A stretch of DNA of 64,000 nt from Pectinophora gossypiella. Lineage: Eukaryota > Arthropoda > Insecta > Lepidoptera > Gelechiidae. The stretch lies in assembly GCF_024362695.1 (NCBI RefSeq), contig NC_065417.1, forward strand, positions 3,651,001 to 3,715,000, in the 5' to 3' direction. The notes under the pieces are model-generated. The model saw only the letters and a program-made list of their open reading frames with translations. It searched no databases and was not told where the DNA came from. A program made the position numbers and the translations under genes. Below are positions 10,780-20,940 of the stretch, piece by piece (positions within the stretch are counted from its first letter, which is position 1; every line of letters starts with the position of its first letter).

Positions 10780-10891
10780 TGATACCGCTGCTGCCCGGCA
10801 TCAGGGGTGCGCCGTTCTACACGCCCTATCTATGGAGTAATGAAGGCGATTGCTCCACCGACAACAGCGCAGGCTCTTAAATAAAGAGAGA
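10780..10891 (+). repeat. RTE-type 3' end, diverged
   Basis: A short block, TGAAGGCGATTGCTCCACCG followed by ACAGCGCAGGCTCTTAAATA and a (GA)n run, resembles the RTE 3' end at 10.3 and 39.2 kb. The upstream 90 bp is GC-rich but not assignable. Confidence 0.5.
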
Positions 10892-10914
10892 GAGAGCTAA
10901 AATGTGCGAATGTT

Positions 10915-11010
10915 TAAGACGGAAAACAAGAGGGAAACCACTGATTTTTTTCCCTACAAACGTAGCATGGAGAATGCTACACCGACAAGAGCGTAGCTCT
11001 TAAATGAGTA
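10915..11010 (+). repeat. RTE-type LINE 3' tail
   Basis: GACGGAAAACAAGAGGGAAA through GACAAGAGCGTAGCTCTTAA. 5'-truncated copy of the family seen at 9.5 kb. Confidence 0.7.
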
Positions 11011-11210
11011 ATGATGAACAAAAATGTAAATCTTAAAAAACCTTATAGGCCCACCGCACCGAGAGTCGACTCTACAATCTACAATCAAACATAAGAATTG
11101 AATTTTGTCCCTGTACTTGTGTCCAATGTTCAGGACTAAACTTGAATAAAATATATTAAAATACTTATAAATAAAATACCTAACATATACTCACAATAAG
11201 ACGATGAACC

Positions 11211-11312
11211 ATGAGTCATGTCAGGGGCCTTTGGCGGCTGAATAGTAATCCTGACACCAGGGTTGATGAAGTTGGTAATTCACCTCACAACCCACATGAT
11301 AGAAGAAGAGGA
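11211..11312 (+). mobile_element. SINE-1 3' end
   Basis: GTCAGGGGCCTTTGGCGGCT, ACACCAGGGTTGATG and CACATGATAGAAGAAGAG mark the tail portion in + orientation. The head is absent. Confidence 0.8.
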
Positions 11313-11353
11313 ATAAGACGATTCAAGCGTTCAAACTACGAATCATGGTATAT

Positions 11354-11711
11354 CAAAACCAGGTATGCTCAAAAGTGACAGCTAACATTTCAAGGTTAGC
11401 CACGCTGACGTCATCTCACCCATATCACACCCTCGGTTGCCATTTTGTAAAAAATAAATTACCCACGACTGATGTTTTTAATTTACTTTACAAGGCAATT
11501 TTGGATTGTTCGTAACAGATTTACTTACAATTTTAATATTTTTTTATATATGTGACAAGTGAAAGTAATTAAGTACGTTAGTAATTAATTCGCTTTCAAT
11601 AATAAAATTTAAGTCTTTGGATTGTTGGAGATACCAATTTAATGGTAACACTTACGTCATCAAACGGCTAGCAATGGCGGCTTTTCATAGGATTTAGCAT
11701 ACCTGGTTTTG
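11354..11711. mobile_element. DNA element with 16-bp perfect TIRs
   Basis: Bounded by CAAAACCAGGTATGCT (11354-11369) and its exact reverse complement AGCATACCTGGTTTTG (11696-11711). The 358-bp interior has no ORF, so this is a non-autonomous element. No clear target duplication is visible and the superfamily is unassigned. Confidence 0.6.
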
Positions 11712-12217
11712 TTAACCAAGCTACTAATCATAAAAATGATTTTAAACATGTTCGTCCCATGTATCGTCATGTTCTCATTTCCCGCCATTCCAAACAGTGT
11801 TGCCCTTTAAAAAATAGACGCCTGTTTACGTTATTTCGTAATATGCGTGGGCAACCTTCTAGCCGGTCGTATCAACCATTTAGATACAGAAATTTATTGC
11901 ATAGTGGCATTCGAGATCCAGCCAAAGTGGGGCAGACGTGAGTGGCTCACAATTTGAGTCGGTTAACGAGCCATCACAGTTTCTATGTTTATTCATTTAG
12001 TTCATTTGTCTGCTTGAGATATGAGTGAACAGATCTATGAATAATCTGTTTAAGTGGTGATTATTAAATGCGAGGTAAGAAAATCTTGCCATGAACTTAA
12101 GCACATGATAAGTAGTTTCTAGTTTATCTTTATAAATGGCAATTTCTATTTAACTAGTTCGTTGAGGGGTTTTCTATAAATGTTCACGCACCAATAATGA
12201 AAAATTTTCTATTTTAT
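11712..12217. other. no gene recognised
   Basis: The frame at 11759-11941 shows no domain. No repeat recognised. Confidence 0.5.
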
Positions 12218-12527
12218 ATCGTGTGGGTTACCAACTTCATTAACCCTGGTGTCAAGGTTACTATTGCGCCACCAAGGCTCTTGACATGGCTCATGTAAGG
12301 ACTACTTACTTACATCAGTAAGTAGTAACTGCGACCCACGGCTTAACGTGCCTTCTGAAACACGGATCATCTTACTTTTGGACAATCAGTTGATCTGCCT
12401 GTAATGTCCTAACCTAGCTAGGGAGCACAAGCAAATTTTTGTGATATTTCGCCATCGGGATTCGAACCCGGGATCTCCGGATCATGAGCCTAGCCACGTG
12501 AGTCGACCACTGAACCTCGGAGGCCAT
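12218..12527 (-). mobile_element. SINE-1 copy
   Basis: Tail side left (TTATATCGTGTGGGTTACCA), head right with box B GGTTCGAATCCC on the - strand. A small duplication in the head (TAGCCACGTGAGTCGACC) makes it non-canonical. No clean TSD found. Confidence 0.8.
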
Positions 12528-13050
12528 TAAATGCTCTCGTTGAAGTTAAAAATATATAGTACATGCACTATGCACTATTTTCTCAAATTCCTTGAACCAA
12601 AGTCCCAGAGTTACCTAGACAATAGTGATCAAAAAGACTAGTAAATTCAGTATCATAATAAAAAGATATCTCGCATCATACGTGAATTAAAGTGTCTCAT
12701 ATTACTAATCATTATCTTTCTACTACTACAACTCACAAGTCAACTCACTGAGTGACCTCACAAACGAGTCAGTCGCCCCAACCCTATCCACACTAGATAC
12801 GAGAAAAGCGACGTTGACCGTAACGTCAGTGTTATTTCTTGTCGACTGTACTTTAGATAAGGCAGTCATGTTGCGGGGACGTAGGCTTGATTCTTGATTA
12901 GGACCTCCTTTGGACCTTAGAACTTTATTTTCAACAATTTGTACGAGGTTTGTTATTTGGGTTTCGTCTGTTTCTTTTCTTGTTGTTTTTTTTTTTCTTG
13001 TTTCTTTTTTTGGCTGGTTAACACAACTACCAATCAAGCTATCAGAAAAT
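12528..13050. other. no host gene recognised
   Basis: Open frames on both strands (12726-13193 on -, 12910-13200 on +) overlap here. Only the last 45 codons of the + frame match a known family, the RTE remnant that follows. The rest, including a T-rich run at 12980-13010, is unassigned. Confidence 0.45.
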
Positions 13051-13054
13051 GATG

Positions 13055-13660
13055 CATCTAAACTTTCGTATGGAGTATATGGATGTGAAACTTGGACACT
13101 GACCCAGAAAGACAGAGATAGACTCGAGGCCTTGGAAATGTGGTGTTGGAGGAGGATAGAAAGAACAAGTTGTACAGAAAGGATTAAGTACAAGTTGTAG
13201 AGAAGTGCTAGTCTTCTTCTTCTATCGTGTGCGTTGTGAGGTGGATTACCAACCCCATCAACCTGGTATCAGGGTTACTCTTGAGCCGCCAAAGGCCCCT
13301 GACATGGCTCATGTAACGACTACTTACTTACATCAGTAAGTAGTACCCGGGACCGACGGCTTGACGTGTCTTCCGAGTGCTAGTAAGAGTAAGGGAAGAG
13401 GCAAATATTGAGACTAGTTGAGGACAGAAGAGGCAAGATGATTGGACACTTAATAAGACACGGCGAATTTATTAAAAAACATCATAGAAGGGAAGCTACT
13501 TGGAATGAGAGGAAGGGGAAGACCAAAAAGAGCTTACATGGAACAGATTAAAGAGTAGGTGAACGTCGTGTCGTGGAAGTCAAAGAATTGGCCTTTATTA
13601 GACAAGAAAGGAGAATGCTACACCGGCAAGAGCGTGGCTCTTACATTAATTATTATGATA
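13055..13660 (+). pseudogene. RTE-clade LINE pol remnant, split by SINE-1
   Basis: C-terminal part of the reverse transcriptase polyprotein of an RTE-type LINE. The first segment (to 13200) encodes YGCETWTLTQKDRDRLEALE and then MWCWRRIERTS, a hallmark of the region just after the RT domain. The second segment (13385 on) encodes, over changing frames, MIGHLIRHGEFI, then GMRGRGRPKRAYMEQI and a degenerate end leading into the CACCGGCAAGAGCGTGGCTC 3' tail. Stops and frame changes show it is dead. It is interrupted by a truncated SINE-1 at 13,213-13,375. The upstream endonuclease and RT core are missing, as expected for a 5'-truncated insertion. Confidence 0.8.
13213..13375 (-). mobile_element. 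SINE-1, 5'-truncated, nested in RTE
   Basis: Tail at the left (CTTCTTCTTCTATCGTGTG), truncated inside the central block at the right. A perfect 9-bp duplication AGTGCTAGT lies at 13204-13212 and 13376-13384. It splits the RTE remnant and so is younger than it. Confidence 0.85.
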
Positions 13661-13699
13661 AGTTATTTATATTTATGATACTTAAGCAACTCGTATAAT

Positions 13700-13765
13700 T
13701 TGTGACATATTCTCTGTTTACCCCGGTGGGAAATAGACGTGAGAATATGTATATATGTTAAGCAA
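13700..13765 (+). repeat. LINE-B 3' end scrap
   Basis: CTCTGTTTACCCCGGTGGGAAATAGACGTGAG matches the terminal codons and tail of LINE-B at 2.97-3.0 kb. Confidence 0.55.
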
Positions 13766-14100
13766 CTCGTGATAATTGGTTAAATATCGTCTAGCATCAC
13801 CATAATGGCAGTTACCTATAAACTTTAGCCTAACGATGCCGTTATCTGTTATTTAGAAGTGCGAATTTGCAACAAAGTTGCTGAATGCGTGTACGCATTC
13901 TAAAAGACCGCGCTCGCTACTCATAAATATAAGCAGAATAGCAGGAGGACCTTATATTTATTATTTTTTCCTTGTTTTATGAGAAAATACATTAAAATTC
14001 CTTTTCTTTCTCTAATCTCAATGTTGGGAACTGGAAAATTCCCATAAGTAAATGGGTGTTCCTAAATAATGTGCTGTAAACGTAGTGAAAATTTCACAAA
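13766..14100. other. no gene recognised
   Basis: AT-rich. Nothing recognised. Confidence 0.5.
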
Positions 14101-14103
14101 CAC

Positions 14104-14205
14104 AGTTGACTCGACCATTATAGACGGCGATACGGCTCACCACCTGTCACGTTGGTCTAACAGAAAGCTCGGTGAAGTGTTGGTACTCGGTTCATCTTGC
14201 AATTA
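14104..14205 (+). repeat. Rep-D copy 2
   Basis: GACTCGACCATTATAGACGG, CACGTTGGTCTAACAGAAAG and the GTACTCGGTTCATCTTGC end. Same family as the copy at 4.64 kb, truncated at the 3' side. Confidence 0.6.
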
Positions 14206-14319
14206 ATTTAATTAAATAGAAAAAAAATATAAAATTGTTTTAAAATTTCATGTTTTACATAATTTATTTTTAAGCTAAGAAACTACTCAATCATATTTTA
14301 GTGTAAATAGCCACTTTAA

Positions 14320-14471
14320 TAAAATGGCCACATCGAAGCAATTCATCTAAGAGAGCAATATTGCAATTTGACATTTGCGCATATAAAAGTAAGTGCGCAA
14401 TGCAAACAAATGTCAAAAAGCAATATTGCTTTCTTAGATGAATTGCTTCGATGTGGCCATTTTAACCCCCC
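14320..14471. mobile_element. MITE-A copy 3
   Basis: Palindromic arms GGCCACATCGAAGCAATTCA and GAATTGCTTCGATGTGGCC surround a loop with the GCGCATATAAAAGTAAGTGC block. The left G-run is missing (AATAAAATGG instead). It ends in six C residues. Confidence 0.85.
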
Positions 14472-14755
14472 TGGTTATCTTTGTTATGTGTTATATTTGT
14501 GTGTATATATGTGTTGTGTTGAATTATGTTGTTGTCTTTTTTTTGTGTGTGGCGTCCTTTTATAATAAACTTTTTCTATTCTATTCTTTTTCTTAAATTA
14601 TGTCTATTTTTTATTTTTTAATATAGTTTATATCTTGTTTTTCTTGTTCACTTGATTGTTCATGCTGTGACTACTTGGAATTGAGCTAGCTCTTAATCTT
14701 TTTTTTATTGTCTGTAACTTCGCATGTGCAGAGTGTAGCTTGTAAGTTGTCCATA

Positions 14756-14793
<38 letters not shown>

Positions 14794-15150
14794 TTGTTGT
14801 ATTCATGTGTGCAGTGCACGCAACATGCGCCACTAGTTATATATGTTGTGTTGTGGAGAAAATTGTGGTATTTCTATAATAAGAGCGGTGGGACTGCACG
14901 TTTATTTTCGCCTCACATATTTTATTAAAAACACTTGTTTCTTGACGACTGGCTCGCTGGAAACCTGTCCATTTGTAATTTGTACACAGTTGCAATTTAA
15001 AACTAAATGAGATGAAAACGCCAGCACATGTTACGTTTCGCGTACTTACAAAAACATATTTCGTTGGACCAATTATGATCAAAAGCAATTAGCTTTTTGC
15101 ATGCGACATTGTTAGTGACTTTTTCTGTGTTATTAAACGTAAACATAAAC
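14472..15150. other. no gene; TA microsatellite
   Basis: Contains a (TA)n tract at about 14,758-14,791. Small frames on the - strand at 14628-14819 and 14837-15088 have no domain. Confidence 0.5.
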
Positions 15151-15151
15151 T

Positions 15152-15312
15152 GACTTACTTTTTCAGACAATTGGGTGATTCAAGAATGAAAAGTCCTTAC
15201 CAAACAAAGGACAGTCTCACAAAGTGATTTCGACAATGTCCCCATCGGGAATCGAACCCGGACCCCCAGATCGCGAGCCGAACGCTCTAACCACTAGACC
15301 ACGGAGGTTGTG
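15152..15312 (-). mobile_element. SINE-2 head half
   Basis: On the - strand: tRNA-like head with GTGGTCTAGTGGTTAGAGCG (box A) and GGTTCGATTCCCG (box B), then CATTGTCGAAATCACTTTGT and AGGACTTTTCATTCTTGAAT. The 3' half beyond the central block is absent. Confidence 0.8.
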
Positions 15313-15366
15313 TTGTGTGTTGTGTTTTTACGAAAAGAAAACTAAAAAATAAATTATTTTAAAAAC

Positions 15367-15640
15367 ATAGTCCGAGTCTTGAAAGAATTAGGTCGTGTAC
15401 TGGGTTCTAGAAGACCTCCAGATTATGTGGGTAATGTTACAGCCCATCTAAACATGCCAGGGCTTAGACCAAGAGGACGACCAGAAACAAGATGGGCGGA
15501 TGTGGTCAAAACGGACCTGTGTATGTGCAATGTCTCCGAGAACGACACGTATGATAGAGCGAAGTGGAAGAGAAGTACGAAGAAGGCAGACCCCACCATC
15601 AGATGGGAATATAAATGCCAAGGAGAGACTAGGTTCTAGA
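15367..15640 (+). pseudogene. RTE-clade LINE pol C-terminal remnant
   Basis: A single open frame of about 90 codons, with no start of its own family type, ends at the TAG 15637-15639. It contains GLRPRGRPETRWADVVKTDL, then YDRAKWKRSTKKADPTIRWE. This is the conserved end of RTE-type LINE polyproteins (the RGRP-x-x-RW block and RAKW-x-x-x-x-x-KADP block). RT and endonuclease are not present. This is a different RTE lineage from the 13.0 kb remnant, judging by the block sequences. The frame is open but too short to be functional. Confidence 0.75.
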
Positions 15641-15892
15641 TAAACTAGGAAATTTCAATGCAATTGAAATTTCCATTTTGCAACAAAGCAACGTTTTCTA
15701 CCTCTATTGGAATTCAAGCGAGTTTACCTTACCTTTATATGCAAAATTCAATAAAATCCTACATAAGCTTTCGGCTGTAGCCAGAAAGATTGGCATTCAA
15801 TACGTTGGCTACTTTGTAGACTAAGAAGTTGGGACCTTAAAATGTTCTTATTGTAGAATAAGTAGGTACTTACTACAATATGTACATAACTG

Positions 15893-15996
15893 GACACCCT
15901 CAGGCATGTTATATTAAATTTTATTCCTGGTGAGAGCCTCAGCGCTCCCCATTTGTCCGGCCAAGTAGTTAATGCTATCTGCGGCAAATACTACAA
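15893..15996 (+). mobile_element. Jockey 3' UTR scrap, + orientation
   Basis: Reads in the sense direction of the Jockey 3' UTR: CACCCTCAGGC, GAGAGCCTCAGCGCTCCCCA, TTTGTCCGGCCAAGTAGTTA, ATGCTATCTGCGGCAAAT. An unrelated stretch near 15,905-15,925 replaces part of the UTR. One of only two copies on the + strand. Confidence 0.7.
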
Positions 15997-16002
15997 TAAG
16001 TT

Positions 16003-16070
16003 AAGTTCTTCTTCTATCGTGTGGATTGTGAGGTGAATTACCAACCGCATCAACCGTGGTGTCAGGGTTA
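16003..16070 (-). mobile_element. SINE-1 tail fragment
   Basis: TTCTTCTTCTATCGTGTGGA through GTGTCAGGGTTA, joined directly to a SINE-2 body at 16,071. Either a chimeric retrotransposition product or a deletion junction. Confidence 0.65.
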
Positions 16071-16290
16071 AATTCAGGCTTGAATCACTTGATTGTCCGA
16101 AAAAGTAAGATGATTTCGTGCTTCGGAGGGCACGTTAAGACGTTGGTCCCGGCTATTAGCCGTAAAAACACCTCTACCAACCCGCAGTGGAGCAGCGTAG
16201 CGGAATATGCTCCATACCCCCTCCGGTTGATTCAGGGGAGGCCTGTGCCCAGCAGTGGGACGTATATAGGCTGTATGTGTATATATGTAT
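16071..16290 (+). mobile_element. SINE-2 body and tail
   Basis: Starts at TTCAGGCTTGAATCACTTGA, runs through the shared core TTCGGAGGGCACGTTAAGAC and ends GCCCAGCAGTGGGACGTATA plus a TATG-like tail. The head is absent. Confidence 0.75.
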
Positions 16291-16603
16291 GTTATGTAGT
16301 CATTAGAGACGCAAATTCCTTGTTATTTTCTTGTTCCAACGCTTCCACACAACACTGTTATTAGGAACAAAATCGGTAGTTTAAGTAGCTCTCTGCGAAT
16401 CAATTTGACTGCAACAACCGCAAGTGCATTCAGAAAATAGCCAGTAGTTTGTCTAGGAACAATGAGATCTTGATCGTAGCATTGCTGACGATTGATAGAC
16501 AACTCAATGTGGCCGGATCTGGCTTCAACCGGTCGCTGCCGGTTGCTTTCTTGCGAAATATAAAGCTGGTTGTAAGTATTTATTGGTTGCTTTTTGAGAT
16601 TTT
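16291..16603. other. no gene recognised
   Basis: A slightly GC-richer patch at 16,505-16,550 (CCGGATCTGGCTTCAACCGG) has no coding support. Nothing recognised. Confidence 0.45.
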
Positions 16604-16615
16604 ATGTACAGTCAG

Positions 16616-16915
16616 GAGGTTGAGGTTGAGGAGCTCGGCGGTAAACGCGCTCGGTCTGTGATAGTGAAGTTAAGCAACTTTCGCAAAGGCCGGTCATAAG
16701 ATGGGTGACCACAAAAAAAAAAAAGTTTTCATCTCGAGCTCCTCCGTGCTTCGGAAGGCACGTTAAGACGTTGGTCCCGGCTGCATTAGCAGTCGTTAAT
16801 AACCATCAATGCGAACTGGGCCTGCGTGATGGTTTAAGGCCCGATCTCCCTATCCATCCATAGGGAAGGCCCGTGCCCCAGCAGTGGGGACGTTAATGGG
16901 CTGTTGATGATGATG
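16616..16915 (+). mobile_element. SINE-3 copy 1, full length
   Basis: Head GAGGAGCTCGGCGGTAAACG has lost about seven bases in the box A region. A 5S rRNA-like stretch (GTGAAGTTAAGCAACTTTCG, GGTCATAAGATGGGTGACCA) follows, then the shared core GTGCTTCGGAAGGCACGTTA and the terminal GCCCCAGCAGTGGGGACG with a (GAT)n tail. A perfect 12-bp duplication ATGTACAGTCAG lies at 16604-16615 and 16916-16927. Confidence 0.88.
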
Positions 16916-16952
16916 ATGTACAGTCAGAGAATGAAAATGTTCATCACCTTCT

Positions 16953-17098
16953 GGGGGGTTAAAATGGCCACATCTAAAAAAGCAAAATTGCAATTTGACA
17001 TTTGCGCATATAAAAGTAAGTGCGCAATGCAAACAACTGTCAAATAGCAATATTGCTTTCTTAGATGAATTGCTTCGATGTGGCCATTTTAACCCGCC
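16953..17098. mobile_element. MITE-A copy 4
   Basis: Starts with six G residues and GTTAAAATGGCC. The left arm has lost GAAGCAATTCAT relative to the other copies while the right arm is complete. Loop as in copies 3 and 5. Confidence 0.85.
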
Positions 17099-17429
17099 AG
17101 GTCACTTTTCGCTTGCACACTTAGACCAACATACCGGTACAAGAAACAGAGCTGCCAACATTTTAAAAAATGACATATATGTCATCCATCAAATAAGGTT
17201 TTGCTCAATCAACAAATTCGGACCATCATTTTTTATAAATATTTGACAAAGTTTCAAGCGGTTTCGGCGCTTACTTCACTGAATGTTCTTAATGAAACTG
17301 ATTTTAAGAATCGAAGTTTTAGATTACAGACAAAGTGAAAGCGAGCTGTAAATATGCATCGTACCTGCAATAACCACATCATAGATAAATATATAGCTGT
17401 TGCAATTGCAATTCAGATCAGAGATTACT
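17099..17429. other. no gene recognised
   Basis: AT-rich, no recognised repeat or ORF. Confidence 0.5.
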
Positions 17430-17545
17430 ACTTACTGATGTAAGTGAGTAATCATTACATGAGCCTTTGGCGGCTCAATAATAACCCTGACACCAGGGTT
17501 GATGGGGTTGGTAATCTACCTCACAAGACACACGATAGAAGAAGA
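17430..17545 (+). mobile_element. SINE-1 3' end
   Basis: CTACTTACTGATGTAAGTGA through CACACGATAGAAGAAGAAG. The head and core are missing and there is a short deletion in the CATGTCAGGG block. Confidence 0.8.
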
Positions 17546-17716
17546 AGCAATTCAGATATAAAGTCGTTAACAGTACCTCTTGAAAGGTAAGAAAGCAAAG
17601 TAGGTAATCAAAAAAATTAAAAATACATCGTTAAAAAAATACGTGAGCCAATGTTTCGCACCTCCAAGTAGGTATCTACCTACCTAATAATGAACTATTT
17701 TAATAATTGCTATAAT

Positions 17717-18339
17717 TTTTAGGGTTCCGAACCTTAAAAGCAAAAACGGAACCCTTATAAAATCACTTTGTTGTGTTTTTCACGGGAATGCGTGAAGGTA
17801 CCCTGTCAAGTTAGGCTTAGATTGAGGTTCAAAGAACCACATTTCTCAAGCACAATGTTACTTAATACATGAGAAAGAAATTACAGAAATTAAATGTAGG
17901 TGAGTCAAATATTATGACACCTCACAAAAACAGTAGATATTAAAAGAACAAAATCACAATATTCACCGCATCTAAATAAAGCATTAAGTATATAAGCATT
18001 TAAAACAATAATTATTTTGAAGTAAAGATTTGTTTGTAGATATATAGGTACAGAGCAAGTTTAGTTTTAAAAGCGACGAACCTGTCAAGCTGAAATTAAC
18101 GTCTAAATTATCTTTGACAATTTACGGCAGTTTGTACGGTCACGAGCATTAATATGTATACACTTTGGTACCATGTCACATTAACTTTTTTGACAAATTG
18201 AACTGTAAGTCTCACTAAATGTCAAGTATGTTAGTGCGACAGAGTCCTAAAGTGCTATTTACTTGATACTTATTGCTCATGACTGTACGAAACCCTCAGT
18301 ACGCGAGTCAGACTCGCACTTGACCGGATTCTTTTTGCT
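17717..18339. repeat. GGTTCCG-type lepidopteran repeat, interrupted
   Basis: Opens with AGGGTTCCGAACCTTAAAAG and AAAAACGGAACCCTTATAAA, and closes with CGAGTCAGACTCGCACTTGA followed by CCGGATTCTTTTT. I recall this pair of ends from a widespread lepidopteran repeat. A MITE-B copy (18,134-18,288) is inserted just before the closing block. No ORF. A fragment of the opening block also occurs near 4.37-4.56 kb. Confidence 0.55.
18134..18288 (-). mobile_element. MITE-B copy, - orientation
   Basis: Begins GTACGGTCACGAGCATTAAT and ends TATTGCTCATGACTGTAC, imperfect terminal inverted repeats of about 18 bp. Internal words GGTACCATGTCACATTAACT and AGTCTCACTAAATGTCAA match the five other copies. Confidence 0.85.
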
Positions 18340-19240
18340 ATACAACCATTAATCTCCTAGCGAAACAATGTTGCGATAATTCAACTGCATTTAAAATTCT
18401 CTGTCTCTCCGGCACTTGACATTCATTTAGCTGTGCTGTGGCCACTTGTGGGCTAGGGCAATTATCGCCCGCTGGTGTACAGTTATTTTGATTGCGCCCT
18501 TTAGCGCTTCATTATAGAAAAAAGGTAGGCAAGGGCGTTTGGAGCGTGGGAAGTAAAGGTTCCGTAGAGTAATTTCTTTAGTCTGCTGAAGCCTTCCTAA
18601 CCGTGCTACAGAGCTTCATCTCTCAAGGTGTGAGATGGACGACCTCTACTCTCCTGGTGATACGCATTCAGACAAATAGACAGGTTCTTGACTTTGCTTT
18701 TCATTCAAAGCAAATGTTCAATAATGAAAGAACAGTAGCAATAGGTACAAAAACATTCTACTTTTTAAGTACAACAAAATGACCATAAAAAGCATTGACA
18801 CTGGTCGGAATTATCAATCTAATGGCGGTGCAATACGATACCATACTAATGGTAAACATATCTCCAAATGTTTAAACATGCATAGAGTACCCGTTTCATT
18901 TGGGTAAAGCGATTAACAAGACAATGTACTACTTACTAATATTTCTCGTTTGCAATTGGGTACCGGAGTTCGTTTTCCATTCACTTTATTTCTGAATTTT
19001 AAAAAAGAAAAATGTAATAATAAGTGCGACTTTCGGCACGTTTTTTTATGACGTCTCAGGTTGCTATTTCATACAAATTCCATAGAAATTTCTTGTTTTG
19101 ACGTTTAGTAAAAAGTAACTGATTTGACTAGTTGGAAACTAGCCTATTCTGGCTGTGACAGCGTTTCCCCGAACGGCGACTCCCGCTAGGGCGAGACTCT
19201 TTACGGCGAGTGGCTTGACGTCGCGTCTGTCACTTGCTTG
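18340..19240. other. no gene recognised
   Basis: Includes a mildly GC-rich patch (18,440-18,660) and, near 19,050-19,130, a scrap related to Rep-E (GACGTTTAGTAAAAAGTAAC). No ORF with a domain. Confidence 0.45.
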
Positions 19241-19384
19241 TACAGTCATGAGCAATATGTACCCACTTTAGAACCCTGTCGCACTATCATATTTGACATT
19301 TAATGAGACTTACGGTTTAATTTGTCAAAAATGCTAATATGACATGGTTTCAAAGTGTATACATATTAGTACTCGTGACCGTAC
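19241..19384 (+). mobile_element. MITE-B copy
   Basis: TACAGTCATGAGCAATATGT to ACTCGTGACCGTAC, with the usual internal blocks. 144 bp, no ORF. Confidence 0.85.
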
Positions 19385-19781
19385 AGTACGAAATACAATT
19401 TTAATCACGCTACATACGATATTTTTTCCGAATATGAACCGAATGGTGACCGGTTAAGTTCAACATTTGCGATTAAACATTTTATTCAATTCTTCCTGTC
19501 ATATTTTTAGGAACGTTCATACCCATCCAAGACGGAACCTTAAAAATCTTAAAACTATTAAAGTCCGAAGATAAATGTGTGCTATTAGAGGTACTTATCT
19601 CCTATAATAAAATCTAGGTCCGTCTATCTTATCTGCAGAGACGAGGTTTGATTCAAAAACCATTAATTTTCATTATAATTATCGCCTCTATCGCATCAAA
19701 GGTAAGCGCCACACTGAAACTTAGTATGGAGACATTAGACGGATAATATTATATTTATAAGAAATTGATACTTATACTAGG
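19385..19781. other. no gene recognised
   Basis: AT-rich, nothing recognised. Confidence 0.5.
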
Positions 19782-20070
19782 TAATCTGAAGATTTGACAG
19801 ATCCGGTTTTTTACAGAAGCGACTGCCTGTCTGACCTTCCAACCCCCGAAGGGGAAACCAGCCCAATGCAGGTTAGGTCACATACCTCAAAAATGGCTTT
19901 CTCGGCAATATGGGTTTCCTCACGATGTTTTCCTTCACTGCTGAACACGTGATAATCATTTATGGTCGAAACATTATTTCGAAAACAAATTCGACAATCA
20001 TTGTTGGATTCGAACCTACGACCTCAAAGTAAGAGGCAGGCGTTCTACCAACTGGCCTACCACGGCTCCT
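19782..20070 (-). mobile_element. SINE-4 copy, near full length
   Basis: The head at the right shows, on the - strand, GTGGTAGGCCAGTTGGTAGA (box A-like) and GTCGTAGGTTCGAATCC (box B). The body carries AAGGAAAACATCGTGAGGAA and the AACCGGATCTGTCAAATC end at the left. This is the copy that best shows SINE-4 is tRNA-derived. Confidence 0.8.
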
Positions 20071-20075
20071 CCATA

Positions 20076-20393
20076 ATTTAGACTCCACGGAATAGAAGGA
20101 ACTTTCTTCTATTCCGTGTTCGACTCCGGTACAAAGTATAATGAACAATTTATTATTTATTTAATTATAGCTAATCCAGTAACTTAATATGAGGAGGGCG
20201 AGGTGGGTAATCCTCGACCGAAATCGCGTGAGAATCGTAGTGTTGTCCGAGTCAAGAGCAAACCTAATTAATTAAAAAATATATATATGAACACGGGGCC
20301 TGTCTACACGTTTACGGCCGAGTGGCGTGAGTTGTGAGATTGAAGCGAAGAGATAAATACACTTCACTTACACTTTACTGGTTTTACAATCTA
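20076..20393. other. no gene recognised
   Basis: A short inverted repeat (GACTCCACGGAATAGAAGGA at 20,081 and TTCTTCTATTCCGTGTTCGA at 20,103) flanks the SINE-4 head. Otherwise nothing. Confidence 0.5.
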
Positions 20394-20552
20394 GGGGGTT
20401 AAAAATGCCACATCGAAGCAATTCATCTAAAAAAGCAATATTGCATTTTGACATTTGCGCATATAAAAGTAAGTGCGCAATGCACAGAAATGTCAAATTA
20501 CAATTTTGCCTTTTTTAGATGAATTGCTTCGATGTGGCCATTTTAACCCCCC
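20394..20552. mobile_element. MITE-A copy 5
   Basis: Complete copy: GGGGGTTAAAAATGCCACAT at the left, GATGTGGCCATTTTAACCCC at the right, with arms of about 65 bp. Confidence 0.87.
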
Positions 20553-20555
20553 AGA

Positions 20556-20865
20556 TATTCATTCGCTTCTGTAAAAAAACTGTACCTGCGAAATCTTCTG
20601 GATACTTAAACGGACTTCGTAAAAACGGGTTGATGCTAGAGCAATGATGATTCTCGCAAAAGTTAGTATCGAACACCACACCGCCAGTCTGTTTGTCTGT
20701 TGCGTTCACAGCACGATTGTTGACAAGGTCAATGTCCTCTTCCGGACCCTCCCGCAAATACCGACCACAAATATTAAGCCCCACATTCATACGAATTACT
20801 TGATGTTTACCCATTCCTACTCGCTTTACCGTAGGTATACCTTGGGTTAGCTAGCATACGATTGT
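20556..20865. other. no gene recognised
   Basis: Overlapping frames at 20515-20814 (-) and 20644-20850 (+) show no domain. Function unknown, probably chance. Confidence 0.4.
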
Positions 20866-20940
20866 TAGTTCTTCTCTCGCGTGTGGGGAAAGCAATGGTC
20901 GATCTCATTAACCCTGGTGTCAGGGTTACTATAGAACCCA
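20866..20940 (-). mobile_element. SINE-1 tail scrap
   Basis: TTCTTCTCTCGCGTGTGGGG and ACCCTGGTGTCAGGGTTACT only. Confidence 0.65.

Noticed and set aside
12726..13193. 155-residue ORF on the - strand
   Set aside because: Its N-terminal part is antisense to the RTE remnant, and the remainder has no domain and low-complexity K/T-rich sequence.
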